Shown here: positions 10,931-21,540 of the stretch, in pieces
Numbering within the stretch: the first letter of the stretch is position 1
Layout of the letters: every line of letters starts with the position of its first letter
Assembly: GCF_964030895.1 (NCBI RefSeq)
Contig: NZ_OZ034986.1
Location: forward strand, 1,302,001 to 1,366,000
Direction of reading: 5' to 3'
Source of the DNA: Spiroplasma endosymbiont of Nebria brevicollis
GTDB lineage: Bacteria; Bacillota_I; Bacilli_A; Mycoplasmatales; VBWQ01
DNA length: 64,000 nt
Position numbers and translations under genes: made by a program
Notes under the pieces: model-generated
The model's database searches: none
What the model was told of the DNA's origin: nothing
What the model saw: the letters and a program-made list of their open reading frames with translations, nothing else

Positions 10931-11299
10931 ATGAAAAGTATGAAAACAATAATTAGACTGTTAGGTGCTGTAGTACTAACAACAGCGTCACTAACAACAG
11001 TTGTGGCTTGTGGTAATAAAGCAAGAACCTTACAAAATGATGTTGATGATATTATTACTGCTTTAAAATCAGGTGTCCAAGGTAAAGATTTAACTAGTGG
11101 AACTAGTACCCAAAAAGATGCTTTAGATTTATTCCAAGCAGCAGCAGACTTTATTAATAAAGATGCTATTGTAACACTAGCAGTACCGGCTGATGCAACA
11201 ACACCATTGGTTAAAGGTGATAGTACTATTCAAGTTATCATTACACTTAAAACTATAATTAGTTCTATCAATGAAGCCAACATTGTTGGTGTAAAATAA
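10931..11299 (+). CDS. Lipoprotein, probably truncated
   Basis: A 122-residue protein with a classical lipoprotein signal: basic start MKSMKTIIRL, a hydrophobic core, and the lipobox TVVAC with Cys at residue 27, so the mature part is anchored outside the membrane. A GGAGGAATAAAAC ribosome site precedes ATG 10931. The mature part is Thr/Ala/Asp-rich with a VTLAVPADAT-type segment; specific function unknown. Coding-like sequence continues in other frames to 11528, so the original protein was probably longer. Confidence 0.75.
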   Translation: MKSMKTIIRLLGAVVLTTASLTTVVACGNKARTLQNDVDDIITALKSGVQGKDLTSGTSTQKDALDLFQAAADFINKDAIVTLAVPADATTPLVKGDSTIQVIITLKTIISSINEANIVGVK

Positions 11300-11528
11300 G
11301 ACAATTAAATAAAATAAGAAATACTCAAACTGAAGCCTTTATGCAATGTTTAAATGATTCTGTATTTGGTCAATGATGAAGTGATTTTATTGCTTATTAT
11401 TATTGAGATTATAAAATTACTGATAGTGAAATAGAAGCAATTATGACAGGTAAATGGTTTTTTATGCTTGTCTTAATGTAAATTGTAAGTATACAACAGT
11501 TAGCGTAGAAAATGTAAATGTAATATAA
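11300..11528 (+). pseudogene. Out-of-frame 3' remainder of the lipoprotein gene
   Basis: After the stop at 11297-11299, frame 1 encodes a coding-like stretch (NTQTEAFMQCLNDSVFGQWW, Trp by TGA) to 11481. Frame 3 then encodes a short continuation to TAA 11526-11528. The pieces read as one C-terminal domain with two frameshifts. A hairpin GTAATATAA / TTATATTAC follows at 11519-11545. Confidence 0.45.
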
Positions 11529-12064
11529 AGAAAAAAATTATATTACCTGAATTTTTGAAAACTTACTTTATAATAAAATTAAATAATTAAAAAATAAGTT
11601 TGAGTGATATGATGGGGACATATAAAATAGAATATAATGAATTATTTAAAAGATATTAGTGGTTCTATAAGGGCATGTTTTAGTTTTTTAGTTATTTTTT
11701 AGGTTGTTTATATCTATTTTTAATAATTTTGTTCTATACCTTGACCATTTAAATAAAAGTTGTCATTAACGATTGTTTGATTTCTTTTTAATTCATGATA
11801 AATGGTGTTTATGTGATAACCGTAAGCAAGAGCGAAAAAAGTATGAAAAATAAAAACAGTACTCTAATGTATAAGAAATTATAATAATAAAATGATTTGA
11901 TAGATAGTAACTATTTTAAATGTTTAATTCATAAAATGCATACTCATGAATTACCAAAATTATAGAAACTAAGTATTATGTTTGATATAATTTTTAAGTG
12001 ATAAAAATAATTTTAATTTATTTTAGCAAAGTAATTTTAAACATAATAGAAATGAGTTGCGTTT
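11529..12064. other. Gene-poor region upstream of the AlwI-like locus
   Basis: About 540 bases with no intact gene. They contain a transposase remnant on the minus strand (11720-11846) and a TATAAT box at 11986-11991 that may serve the downstream restriction gene; its -35 is poor. The rest shows no feature I can support. Confidence 0.4.
11720..11846 (-). pseudogene. IS30-type transposase fragment
   Basis: On the minus strand, a stretch of about 40 codons reads FALAYGYHINTIYHELKRN followed by a short tail. This resembles the helix-turn-helix of IS30-family transposases, where the motif is ...TIyrELkRN. No catalytic part is nearby, so it is a small relic of an insertion sequence. Confidence 0.5.
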
Positions 12065-13967
12065 ATGGGGATTTTGTTTAATAATAAAAAGTTTTATTGA
12101 AATTTTGGTACAACATCTTTTAGAAATAAACAATTGAAAGAAAAAAATATCATTATTTTGAAGGCTTTAAATTCATTTTGAAATGAAGCCTTGTTTAAAA
12201 AATGAGACAATTATTCTCAAGAGCAATTTTATGAAGTATTAATGCAAAAAGGAAAGATAAAGATGCTAGACAAATCACATCATCTCTCTATCAATTTGGC
12301 TTAGTAACAGTAGACAGAACAGAAAAGTTACAGAAGTAGGAAATGAACTAATTAGAATTGTTAATGAAGAAATTATAGAAGAAAATTTTTTATGTATTTC
12401 ATCAGAGTCTTATCTTTATTTTTTACAATTTTTAAAAATGCAATTTGAAGAGATATCTCCTATAAATGTTTTAATTTCTTTACTATTAAAAAATCAGATT
12501 ATTTCATTTGATTTTGCAAAATATTTTTTACCTTTAATTACTACTAACAAGAAGTATAATCTGATTAATAAGTTAAAAAAAGTCGACATGTCAGAGGAAT
12601 ATATAAATGAAAAATTAACTGAATTAATTTTTTTAGAAGACAATTATAAAGAACTTGCAAAACACTTTTTTTTACAAAAATAAAAGATTTAAATCTTTTT
12701 TCAAATGTTGTTGTAGATAGAAAATCATCTATGGTTAGTTCTCAATTTTATTTAGATTTATATAATTCATTGGTAGAATTTTATAAAACTGGAAAAATAA
12801 CAAGCATTGATAAAACTTTTTTAAAACATAAAGATTTAAATTCAGCTAAAAAATGAAAAAAAGTTATTATATATAAGAAAAAAAGTAAACTCTGATTATC
12901 TTTCTAAAATCCCGTGAAATCAGTTTGATGATTATTTTATAAAAACATTACATTGTTTAAGAATAAAAAGCACTTTAGAGGATTATTTTGATTTAAATTG
13001 TCGACATTTAAGAATGACCGATATATTTAATTTTGACTTAAAATTAATATCTTTGGTATCTAATGTAGAAAAAGTATTCAAAATAATTGAATCTCAATTT
13101 ACTTTACTAAATGACTCTAAAAATTTAGAAAAAATAATAGATATTGTTATGATTAATGAATGGTTTAAAGATATAAATAATAAAGTTTTAAAACATTATA
13201 ATATTATTGAATCTGAACCAAATTCATTGAGAAAATTTGCACAAATAATAAATAATGAGAAAGAAGAAAAATTTCTAAAATTTATTAATGAAAAATTTAC
13301 AACTGAGTTTTTAATTAATGTCATGACATTATTTGAAGATAGAAAAAATGATGATAAAATATGAAAAAATATTAGTGATGAAGCAACTATTCCAGCAATT
13401 TATGAATATATAGTTACAATAGTATGATGAAAAATATTAAAAAAAGAAGTTAAAATATATGATTTATTTAAAAATAAGATAGATGCTAACTTTTTGCCTA
13501 TTCATCATACAACAGGGTTAAAGGCTGATATATTTTTTGAAATTGAAGGATTGTATGATGTACCTTCACACACATTACTTATTGAGGTCACATTAAGTGA
13601 AAACAAGGGTCAAAGAAAAATGGAATTAGAACCTGTACATAGACACACTTTGGATCAAGTTATTAAAAATATTAATTTAAATAAAACGGTGCTTACTTAT
13701 TTTATTTCACCAAATATTGATGAAATAATTTATCAAATGTTTAGAAATTATTCAAAATTTCCAATGTTTATAAAAGATAAAAACATAGAAGGGGTTAATA
13801 TTATGCCGCTTACAAATAGTATATTAAGCAAAATATTGCAAAATAATATAGATTATAAATTTTTGTATGATTTAACTATTGATACTATAAATAGTTCATA
13901 TAATAAAATGGATTGATTTAAAAAGTTTGAAAATAATATTTTTAGTTATAATGAAAAAAATATATAA
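12065..13967 (+). pseudogene. AlwI-family type IIS restriction endonuclease, frameshifted
   Basis: Pieces in several frames form one protein of about 620 residues: 12065-12270, about 12270-12340, 12345-12683, 12670-12912 and 12890-13967 (the last is intact, about 350 codons). The last part holds HHTTGLKADIFFEI, LIEVTLSENKGQRKMELEPV and HRH. This is the DxxxxE..ExT..Q..xE.EPV.RH pattern of AlwI/MlyI/BstNBI-type enzymes, which cut at a fixed distance from a 5-bp asymmetric site. Two adenine methyltransferase genes follow, the first overlapping by 17 bp. The N-terminal frameshifts make a functional nuclease unlikely. Confidence 0.75.
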
Positions 13968-14972
13968 TCGTAGATATATGGGTGGTAAAAATAAAATCAT
14001 TCCACATATAATAAATATTATTAACAATTTAAATATTGAGTTTTCAACTTTTTATGAACCATTTGGAGGAACTGGAGTAGTATCATATGAACTAGCTAAA
14101 AAATTTGAATTAAAAACTGTGTATATTAATGATTTTCTATCTTCAAATTTTATTATTTATAATGCTGTTTTCGGACATAGAAAATGCGATTACAATAAAT
14201 TAAATAATTTAATAAAAGCTTTTAATTCTAATGATTATTTTGATAACTATTTTGTGTCTAATTTTGGAAATAAATTTTTTTCTAATGAAACTGCTGATAA
14301 AATTGGTGGTATTAGGCAAAAGATTCAAGAATTTTATGATAAAAAAGAAATTAACTACTATGAATTTTGTTCGCTAATAACTTCATTAATATATTTCTAT
14401 GGATAGAATTGCTAATACTGTAGGACATTATGATGCTTATATTAAAAATGGATTATTAGATAAAAAAATTTTTTTAGAGTTAGTAGAACCATTAATGAAT
14501 AATTCAGAATTTTTTATTTCTAATGCTGACATTACTTTGGAAAATAATTTGCCTTATGCTGATATAGTATATTTAGATCCTCCATATAACTCTAGACAGT
14601 ATAGTTCAGCTTACCATTTGTTAGAAAACATTACAGAATGAAAAAAAGAGATGTAGTAGGAGCTGCTAGCAAAATTAATTTAAAAATTTAAATAGTAAAT
14701 TTTCTTTAAACACAGCTAAAATTGAATTTGAAAAATTAATATTTAAAATAAATGCTAAATATATAATTGTTTCGTATAATGATACATATAAAAAAGAAAG
14801 AACCCGTTCTTCAGCAATCATGAGTAGCTCTGATATTATTGACATTCTCTCTAAGCGAGGAAATGTTCAGTTTTATGACATTAAGACTAATGCATTTAAC
14901 ACTGGTAAAACATTAGATAAAAAGATAAATGAAAAATTATTTGTATGTGAGGTGAAAAACAATGAAAATTAA
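13951..14972 (+). pseudogene. D12-class adenine-N6 DNA methyltransferase, frameshifted
   Basis: ATG 13951 starts MKKIYNRRYMGGKNKIIP, followed by FYEPFGGTGVVSYELAKKF (the SAM-binding FxGxG motif, about residues 37-43). A one-base insertion near 14396 ends this frame; frame 2 continues with MDRIANTVGHYDAY and LDPPYNSRQYSSAYHLLENI (catalytic DPPY). Further shifts near 14650 and 14690 lead to an end at 14972 (YDIKTNAFNTGKTL). The order of motifs places it in the alpha (D12) group. It would protect one strand of the asymmetric site of the adjacent nuclease. At least three frameshifts make it inactive as read. Confidence 0.8.
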
Positions 14973-15735
14973 ATCTCCCTTAAATTATACAGGAGATAAA
15001 TTTGCAATAATTGATGAAATTAAAAATTTATCTCCTAAAGACATTAATACTTTTTATGATGTATTTTGTGGTGGCGGGAATGTTTTAATTAATGTAAATG
15101 CTCAAAAATATGTAGGTATTGATAATAATATTAAATTAATTGATTTATTAAACTTTTTAAAAACTAGAACAAAAAATGATATTGATAAAATGATTACAGA
15201 TATAGTTGAAGAATATAATTTAACTAAATCATGAGAAAAAGGTTATATATATTATGGTGTTGATTCGAGTAAAGGTTTATCACTAATAAATTCATATAAT
15301 TTTATACGGTTAAGAAATGATTATAATTTTTCTCAAAGTATAATTAAATTATTAGTATTATTATTTTATTCATTTAATAATCTTTTCAGATTTAATTCTA
15401 AAGGACAATATAATGTTCCTGTTGGAAAAAGAGATTATAATAAAAATATTCAAAGAAATTTAGAATTATTTATTGAAAGAATTCACAAAATAAAACCAAC
15501 TTTTATTAATCTAAATTTTTTAGATTTAAACAAATTAAATATTGCAAAAAATGACTTTATATATTTTGATCCACCATATTTAATTACTGAAGCAGAATAT
15601 AATCTAATGTGAACACAAGAAAACGATAATGAATTAATGAAATTATGTGATTTTTTAACTAAAAAAAATAGAAAATTTGCAATGTCTAATGTCATAAAAC
15701 ATGATGAAAAAACAAATGTTGAATTAATTAATTAA
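14962..15735 (+). CDS. D12-class adenine-N6 DNA methyltransferase, damaged C-terminus
   Basis: A 257-residue protein starting at ATG 14962, overlapping the previous gene. SPLNYTGDKF and FYDVFCGGGNVLINV (SAM-binding FxGGG) lie near the start; FIYFDPPYLIT (catalytic DPPY) lies near residue 197. It is the expected second methyltransferase for a non-palindromic site. A repeated TTAA unit at about 15721-15737 and a 9-A run at 15743-15751 shift the frame; without them the protein would extend about 19 codons to a TAA at 15792-15794. The catalytic core is whole, so partial activity is possible. Confidence 0.8.
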
Positions 15736-15835
15736 TTGAATTAAAAAAAAATAAAAACTCTAAAAGTATTGAGGTTTTAATAACAAATTATTAATTTGTA
15801 TTATAATATCACCGTATACAACTTGGATACATTTA

Positions 15836-15870
15836 AACACAAAGTAGGTTTATTCTATTTTGTGTTTTTT
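15836..15870 (+). terminator. Terminator after the restriction-modification locus
   Basis: AACACAAA and TTTGTGTT pair in an 8-bp stem with a 15-nt loop, followed by a T-run. Confidence 0.7.
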
Positions 15871-15885
15871 GTATTCCCTTGTGTG

Positions 15886-15910
15886 TTGACAAATAATTTA
15901 ATTATATAAT
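15886..15910 (+). promoter_or_regulatory. Promoter-like element
   Basis: A perfect TTGACA (15886-15891) is followed by TATAAT at 15905-15910. The 13-bp spacing is short of the usual 16-18, so strength is uncertain. It precedes the small gene at 15946. Confidence 0.45.
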
Positions 15911-15945
15911 TTAATTATTTAAAAACCAAAAAGGAATAAATTTTT

Positions 15946-16188
15946 ATGATACAAAAAATCCAAGCTAGTAATAATGTATTACAAGAAGCTATTAATCGTG
16001 ATAGGAGAAATAAAATAGAAATAACTAATGATACTCTTGAAGAAGTGAAATTAATTGTCCATGATTTAGACAAAGCTTTTGCAGGTGAGAAAATTGACTG
16101 AAATAAATACAACGATACCCATGATAAAGCAATTATTGATTTCATAATTAAGATAGTAGAGGCAAGATTTCATTCCAGATTCAAATAA
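15946..16188 (+). CDS. Hypothetical protein, 80 residues
   Basis: ATG 15946 has an AAAGGAATAAA ribosome site. The 80-residue product is charged and mostly alpha-helical in character (QEAINRDRRNKIEITNDTLE, VKLIVHDLDKAFAG), with no membrane segment and no motif I recognise. It lies between a restriction-modification locus and a candidate RNA gene, with its own promoter-like element. The last few codons may be altered by a frameshift. Confidence 0.55.
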
Positions 16189-16245
16189 ATATTTTTTTGG
16201 TTTTAGCAAACAATTAAAATGATTGAATATTTTTTGAAATTCTAA

Positions 16246-16274
16246 TTGAAAAAAGATAATTATTTTCTTATAAT
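16246..16274 (+). promoter_or_regulatory. Promoter of the candidate small RNA
   Basis: TTGAAA (16246-16251), a spacer of exactly 17 bp, and TATAAT (16269-16274) predict a transcript start near 16281. No ribosome site or open frame follows before the terminator at 16432. Confidence 0.8.
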
Positions 16275-16280
16275 AATTAG

Positions 16281-16465
16281 GCTTTAGTTAATGGTGTTAA
16301 AACATGAAGCTACCTTGGAAGTAATAAAGGGGAACACTAACATTTAGTTACTATGATTAATTAATTGTTAGACACTACAAAAGATTAGAACTGGTAAACT
16401 TCCCAGTAACAAAAATCTAATTATTTTTGGGTCACTATTTTCTAGAAATAGTGATTTTTTGTTTT
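16281..16465 (+). ncRNA. Candidate non-coding RNA of about 180 nt, family unknown
   Basis: A strong promoter ends 7 bp upstream and a strong terminator closes the unit, giving a transcript of about 180 nt with no coding potential. Possible internal pairings: AATG-GTGTT with AACAC-taa-CATT enclosing a GGGG-containing loop, and ATTAG...CTAAT enclosing ACTGG...CCAGT near the 3' end. I checked it by eye against SRP RNA, tmRNA, RNase P, T-box and common riboswitch signatures and did not see them. The next gene is a dead transposase, so a cis-regulatory role is unlikely. Confidence 0.55.
16432..16462 (+). terminator. Terminator of the candidate small RNA
   Basis: TCACTATTT, loop TCTAG, AAATAGTGA, then TTTTTT: a 9-bp perfect stem with a U-tract. 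Confidence 0.9.
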
Positions 16466-16643
16466 TAAATATATTATTTATTAATATAATAATCCAATTA
16501 AAACAGAATATATTTTTAAACCGTTTTGTAGTTAGTCTTGATTTAGTTATAGTTTTTAGATTTTTTACGCTGACTTATTTCTAACAAAAGTTATAATACT
16601 TTATATTGGTTTTAAAGTTAGGTAAAGATTGGATTGATAATAT

Positions 16644-18097
16644 ATGCCAGGTGTTCTAAACAATTATGAATATACTTATCAAAATTTTAATGAAGTTAAA
16701 TACTTTGATTATAAAGAAGAAGATTCAAATCAAAGAATATTAGCATAAACAAAAAAAGATTATGAACAATTAGACCAAGAAATTCGTAATTCAAAAATGC
16801 GTAAACAAAAAGGATATATCATTAAGGGCTATATTCCTAGAAAAATTATCACTATCTTTGGTGAAGTTAGCATTATCAGAACTAAATATCAATATTATAA
16901 TCAAGAAGAAGCCAAAAATAAAACAGCTTATTTATTGAATAATTATGTTCAAATTGAGCGTTATAAAAGAATGAATTTACATTTAAGACTAGCAATTACG
17001 CATCAACTATCAACAAGAAAACGCCAACGTGATATCGTAGATCAGTTTAAAGCAACAGAAATTACTAGAGCAAGTATTTCAAGTTTAGCAAGAACAATTG
17101 ATACAAAAGACTTAAATGAAGAATCCCTTTATTGAGATTATAAAATTCCCAAGGAAATTGCTAAAAAACAATATATTTATCTTAATGTTGATGATATATT
17201 TACATCATTACGAGAAAATAAAGTTAAAGGTGAATACCGAATTCGCTTAGCTGTTAGTCATTTAGATCATGTTGATAGCCATGCCAAACGTAAAGAGTTA
17301 GTATAAAAGCATGGCTTTTACTTAATTGCTAAAATTCCTGTAACAAAAAGTAGTATCCCAACAATTGAATATGCAGAACAAGTATATAAACAATTAACAG
17401 TCTTTTATGGTGATATTAGTGATAAAAAAATTATTGTTTGTGGTGGTGTTACTTGAATTCAAGAGTTAGCTAAATGTTTATCTGCTGATTATGTTTTAGA
17501 TAAGTATCATATTGCCAGTTTTATTTATAAAACATTCCCCCACCGCAGAAAAAGTAAAATTAAGATTAAAAGTATTCAAAAACAAGAAACTAATACTTTA
17601 CATAAAGGAATCTATGAAAGATGTAATGAATTTTAAATAAGGGTGATATTGATTCATTAATTTTATCTATTTCATTAAGTGATTTTAAATAAAGAATTAA
17701 TGAATTAATCACTTATGTTGTTAATCGTCAAGATGGTATTAATAACTATAAAAAACCATACTACATTAGATCGCAAACTGAAGCAATGGTTTCTCATCTT
17801 GTTAAGTCTATTAAAGGCTATGGTGCTAAACTTTATAATGTTAAAACTTTTGTTAATTTGCTTAATCTTAGATTGGGCTACATTAATCAATTAAGTCCAG
17901 TTGATATTTATTGTGATAAGGTATTTGAAATTGCTGAAATTAAGAAAAACTATTTTGCTGAGAACTTGTGAATTAAGGATAAAGATAATAAGTGAACTGA
18001 GCCAGTAGAACAATATAAAATTACCATTATTAATGGTAAGAAATCGCAAATCAGTACCATGTTATATCATTTGGTTAATGGTACTAAGATTTATTAA
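16644..18097 (+). pseudogene. ISLre2-family (UPF0236) transposase, degenerate
   Basis: One long frame from ATG 16644 contains the UPF0236 features: ITIFGEVSIIRTKYQYY, ITRASISSLAR, LNVDDIFTSLRENK and YVLDKYHIASFIYKT. It is broken by TAA at about 16746 and 17304. After about 17635 the reading continues in another frame with a further TAA near 17691, ending at 18095-18097 with GKKSQISTMLYHLVNGTKIY. ISLre2 elements encode a single DDE-like transposase of about 450-480 residues, which this matches in length. I see no clear terminal repeats. It is inactive. Confidence 0.8.
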
Positions 18098-18401
18098 AAT
18101 AAAAAACACTATTATTATTGATATTGAATTATATCAATTTTTGTATTTCTTAAATTTCGATAAGTAATCAAATTTATTGTTATATTTTAAAAATTATGTT
18201 TTAATATAGGTAACTTAAATGGGATAAGGAGTATATTTCTTTATTACTCTTTATGTGACAAAAATAATATTCAATCTTTTTTTAAAAATAATTTGACTAT
18301 TACCCCTAAAAACTGGTATTATACTTATTGGACTAAATTTTGATACACTAGGACTTGTGTATATAATTAATCTTTACATTTTAGAAGGAGGCTTGCAATT
18401 A
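18098..18401 (+). promoter_or_regulatory. rpsL upstream region and promoter
   Basis: These 304 bases hold no gene. A promoter stands at TTGACT (18293-18298), 18-bp spacer, TATTAT (18317-18322), with a TGG just upstream of the -10 (extended -10 type). An AAGGAGG ribosome site is at about 18385. Confidence 0.75.
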
Positions 18402-18821
18402 ATGCCAACAATGAATCAGTTAGTACGTAATGGACGTAAAACTAAAAAGTATAAATCAAAATCTCCAGCATTAAATGTTGGATATAATTCATTATCAAAA
18501 AGAACATTTGGAATTAGTTGTTCTCAAAAAAAAGGTGTAGTTACCCGTGCTGGAACTATGACACCTAAAAAACCTAACTCAGCGTTAAGAAAATACGTTC
18601 GTGCTCGTTTAACTAATGGGATGGAAGTTACTGCTTACATTGGAGGAGAAGGACACAACTTACAAGAACATGCTATTGTTTTAATTCGTGGAGGAAGAGT
18701 AAAAGACTTGCCTGGAGTTAGATATCACGTAGTACGTGGAGTTGCTGATACTGCAGGAGTTGCTAAACGTAACCAAAGTCGTTCTCTATACGGAACTAAA
18801 AAACCAAAAGATAAAAAATAA
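18402..18821 (+). CDS. rpsL: 30S ribosomal protein S12
   Basis: This 139-residue S12 starts [13 protein letters not shown]. It contains the decoding-centre loop [20 protein letters not shown] and the second loop [16 protein letters not shown], where streptomycin-resistance changes occur; both look wild-type (Lys in KKPNSA and in VKDLPG). ATG 18402 has AAGGAGG about 10 bp upstream; the longer frame upstream is not used. First gene of the str operon. Confidence 0.97.
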   Translation: MPTMNQLVRNGRKTKKYKSKSPALNVGYNSLSKRTFGISCSQKKGVVTRAGTMTPKKPNSALRKYVRARLTNGMEVTAYIGGEGHNLQEHAIVLIRGGRVKDLPGVRYHVVRGVADTAGVAKRNQSRSLYGTKKPKDKK

Positions 18822-18835
18822 GGAGGGAAAAATCA

Positions 18836-19303
18836 ATGCGTAAGAATCAAGCTATTAAAAGAGAGTTAGTTGCCGATCCAGTATTTAAATCAAAAGTTGT
18901 AACACAACTTATTAATTCAATTATGACTGACGGTAAAAAAAGTGTAGCACAAAAAATTGTTTACAATGCCTTTAAAATTGTTACCGAAAAAACAAAAGAA
19001 GAACCGTTAACAGTATTTGAAAAAGCTATTGCTAACATTACACCACAACTAGAAATTAAAACAAGAAGAATTGGTGGTGCTAACTACCAAGTTCCAATTG
19101 AAGTTAGTGAAATTCGTAAAGGAACACTTGCTATCCGTTGATTAGTTGCTTACTCAAAAGCAAGACACGGAAGAAGTATGGAAGAAAAATTAGCAGCTGA
19201 AATTATGGATGCTTATACAGGTAATGGTTCATCAATCAAAAAACGTGATGAAATTCACCGTATGGCTGAATCTAATAAAGCGTTTGCTCATTATAAATGA
19301 TAA
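18836..19303 (+). CDS. rpsG: 30S ribosomal protein S7
   Basis: A 155-residue S7 reading through two TGA-Trp codons (19139 and 19298). It has [31 protein letters not shown] and the C-terminal [16 protein letters not shown]7 nucleates assembly of the 30S head. AGGAGGG ribosome site; 14 bp after rpsL and 21 bp before fusA, in one operon. Confidence 0.97.
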
Positions 19304-19324
19304 TAATATAAAGGAGAAAATTAA

Positions 19325-21421
19325 ATGTCAGAAATATCAGGTCGCCAATATTCACTAGCACATACTAGAAATATCGGAATTATGGCTCATATTGACGCTG
19401 GTAAAACTACAACTACTGAACGTGTGTTATACCATACTGGTAAAATCCATAAAATTGGTGAAGTGCACGAAGGTGCAGCTACTATGGACTGAATGGCACA
19501 AGAACAAGAACGTGGAATTACTATTACTTCAGCAGCAACTACTGCTGTTTGAAGAAACTACCGTATTAACATCATTGACACCCCAGGTCACGTTGACTTT
19601 ACTGTTGAAGTTGAACGTTCACTTCGTGTTTTAGATGGTGCAGTTGCTGTATTAGACGCCCAAACGGGTGTTGAACCACAAACTGAAACTGTTTGAAACC
19701 AAGCAACGAGATATAATGTTCCAAGAATTGTTTTTGCTAACAAAATGGATAAAACTGGTGCTGACTTTGCACATTCAATCCAAACATTAAAAGACAGACT
19801 AGGTGCCAATGCCCATGCTATTCAATGACCAATTGGTGCTGAAGATGCATTTGACGGAATCATTGACATTATCGAGATGAAAGCTTATCACTTTGACGGT
19901 AAACCTAATGAAGATTATAAAGAAATTCCAATCCCTGATGATTTAAAAGATGAAGTTGAAATTAGACGTCATGAATTACTTGAAGCGCTTTGTGAGTATG
20001 ATGATGAAATAATGAATTTATTCTTAGAAGAAAAAGAAGTACCAGTTGTATTAATCAAAAAAGCGATTCGTAAAGCTACTATTGATGCTAAGTTCTTCCC
20101 TGTTTTATGTGGAAGTGCCTTTAAAAATAAAGGTGTTAAATTAATGCTTGATGCTGTTATTGATTACTTACCTTCACCGCTAGATGTTCCTGCCATTAAA
20201 GGAATCCTACCAAATGGTAAAGAAGATGTTCGTAAATCAAGTGATAGTGAACCATTCTCAGCTTTAGCTTTCAAAGTTATGACTGACCCCTTTGTTGGAA
20301 GATTAACTTTCTTTCGAGTATACTCAGGTACATTAGATGCAGGAAGTTACATTTTAAATTCAACAAAAGACAAAAAAGAACGTGTTGGACGTATTGTTCA
20401 AATGCATGCTAATAGTCGTCAAGAAATTAAAAAAGTATATGCTGGTGATATTGCTGCTATTGCTGCGTTAAAAGATACAACTACTGGTGATACTTTATGT
20501 GATGAAAAACATGAAATCATTCTTGAAAAAATGGTATTCCCAGAACCAGTTATTTCACTAGCTTTAGAACCAAAAACTAAAGCCGATCAAGAAAAAATGG
20601 GGATAGGATTACAAAAACTAGCAGAAGAAGACCCAACTTTCCGTGTTGCAACAGATAAAGAGACTGGACAAGTAATTATTTCAGGAATGGGAGAATTACA
20701 CTTAGACATCTTAACTGACCGTCTAAAACGTGAATTCAAAGTGGAAACTAACGTTGGTAATCCACAAGTTGCTTACCGTGAAACGATTAAAGCAGTTTGT
20801 GAAAAAGCCGAAGGTAAGTATATTCACCAATCTGGAGGAAAAGGGCAATATGGTCATGTTGTTATTAAATTTGAACCAAACCCTGATAAAGGATTTGAAT
20901 TCGTTGATAAAATCGTTGGTGGTAAAGTTCCTCGTGAATATATTAAACCTGTTGAAGCTGGTTTAATTAAATCACTTGCTAATGGTTTAATTGCTGGATA
21001 CCCAGTAATTGATGTTAAAGCAACGCTATATGATGGTTCATTCCATCCAGTTGACTCTTCAGAAAATGCTTTTAATATCGCTGCTTCGAAAGCACTACAA
21101 GATAATAAAGACTTATTAAAACCAGTGTTATTAGAACCAATTATGGATGTTGAAGTAGTTATCCCTGAAGATTACTACGGTTCTATTGTTGGTAAAATCT
21201 CTGGTAAAAGAGGGACAATTGTTAGTGATGATATGAGAGGTCATTCTAAAGTTGTTAGATGTAAAGTACCACTTTCTGAAATGTTCGGATATGCTACTGA
21301 ATTACGTTCAATGACCCAAGGGCGTGGAACATATACAATGTCATTCTCACATTATGAAGAAGCACCAAAATCAGTTACGGAAGCAATTGTTGGTAAGTAC
21401 AAAAAAGTAAGAATTTCTTAA
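19325..21421 (+). CDS. fusA: Elongation factor G
   Basis: A 698-residue translational GTPase. G1 AHIDAGKTT (about residues 19-27), switch region [15 protein letters not shown]3 DTPGHVDF and G4 NKMDKTGAD are all present; domains II-V follow, with the C-terminal [22 protein letters not shown] drives tRNA-mRNA translocation. Several Trp codons in the first 180 residues are TGA, which splits the gene under the standard code. Third gene of the str operon; ribosome site AAGGAG. Confidence 0.97.
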
Positions 21422-21540
21422 AAATAACGATAATTTAATTGCAAGTAATGGAACTTTACTTTAAAATTACTGTAGTGTTTAATTATAATGTTAAATAAAA
21501 TATCAAAATAAAATTAGTACATTCAAGGAGGAATTATAAA

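Noticed and set aside
10711-10956. 81-codon plus-strand ORF before the lipoprotein
   Set aside because: It overlaps the lipoprotein start in another frame, lacks a ribosome site, and is explained by a lipoprotein 5' remnant plus leader.
16281-16465. Riboswitch controlling the transposase at 16644
   Set aside because: The terminator closes the transcript about 180 bp before the gene, and the gene is a degenerate transposase.
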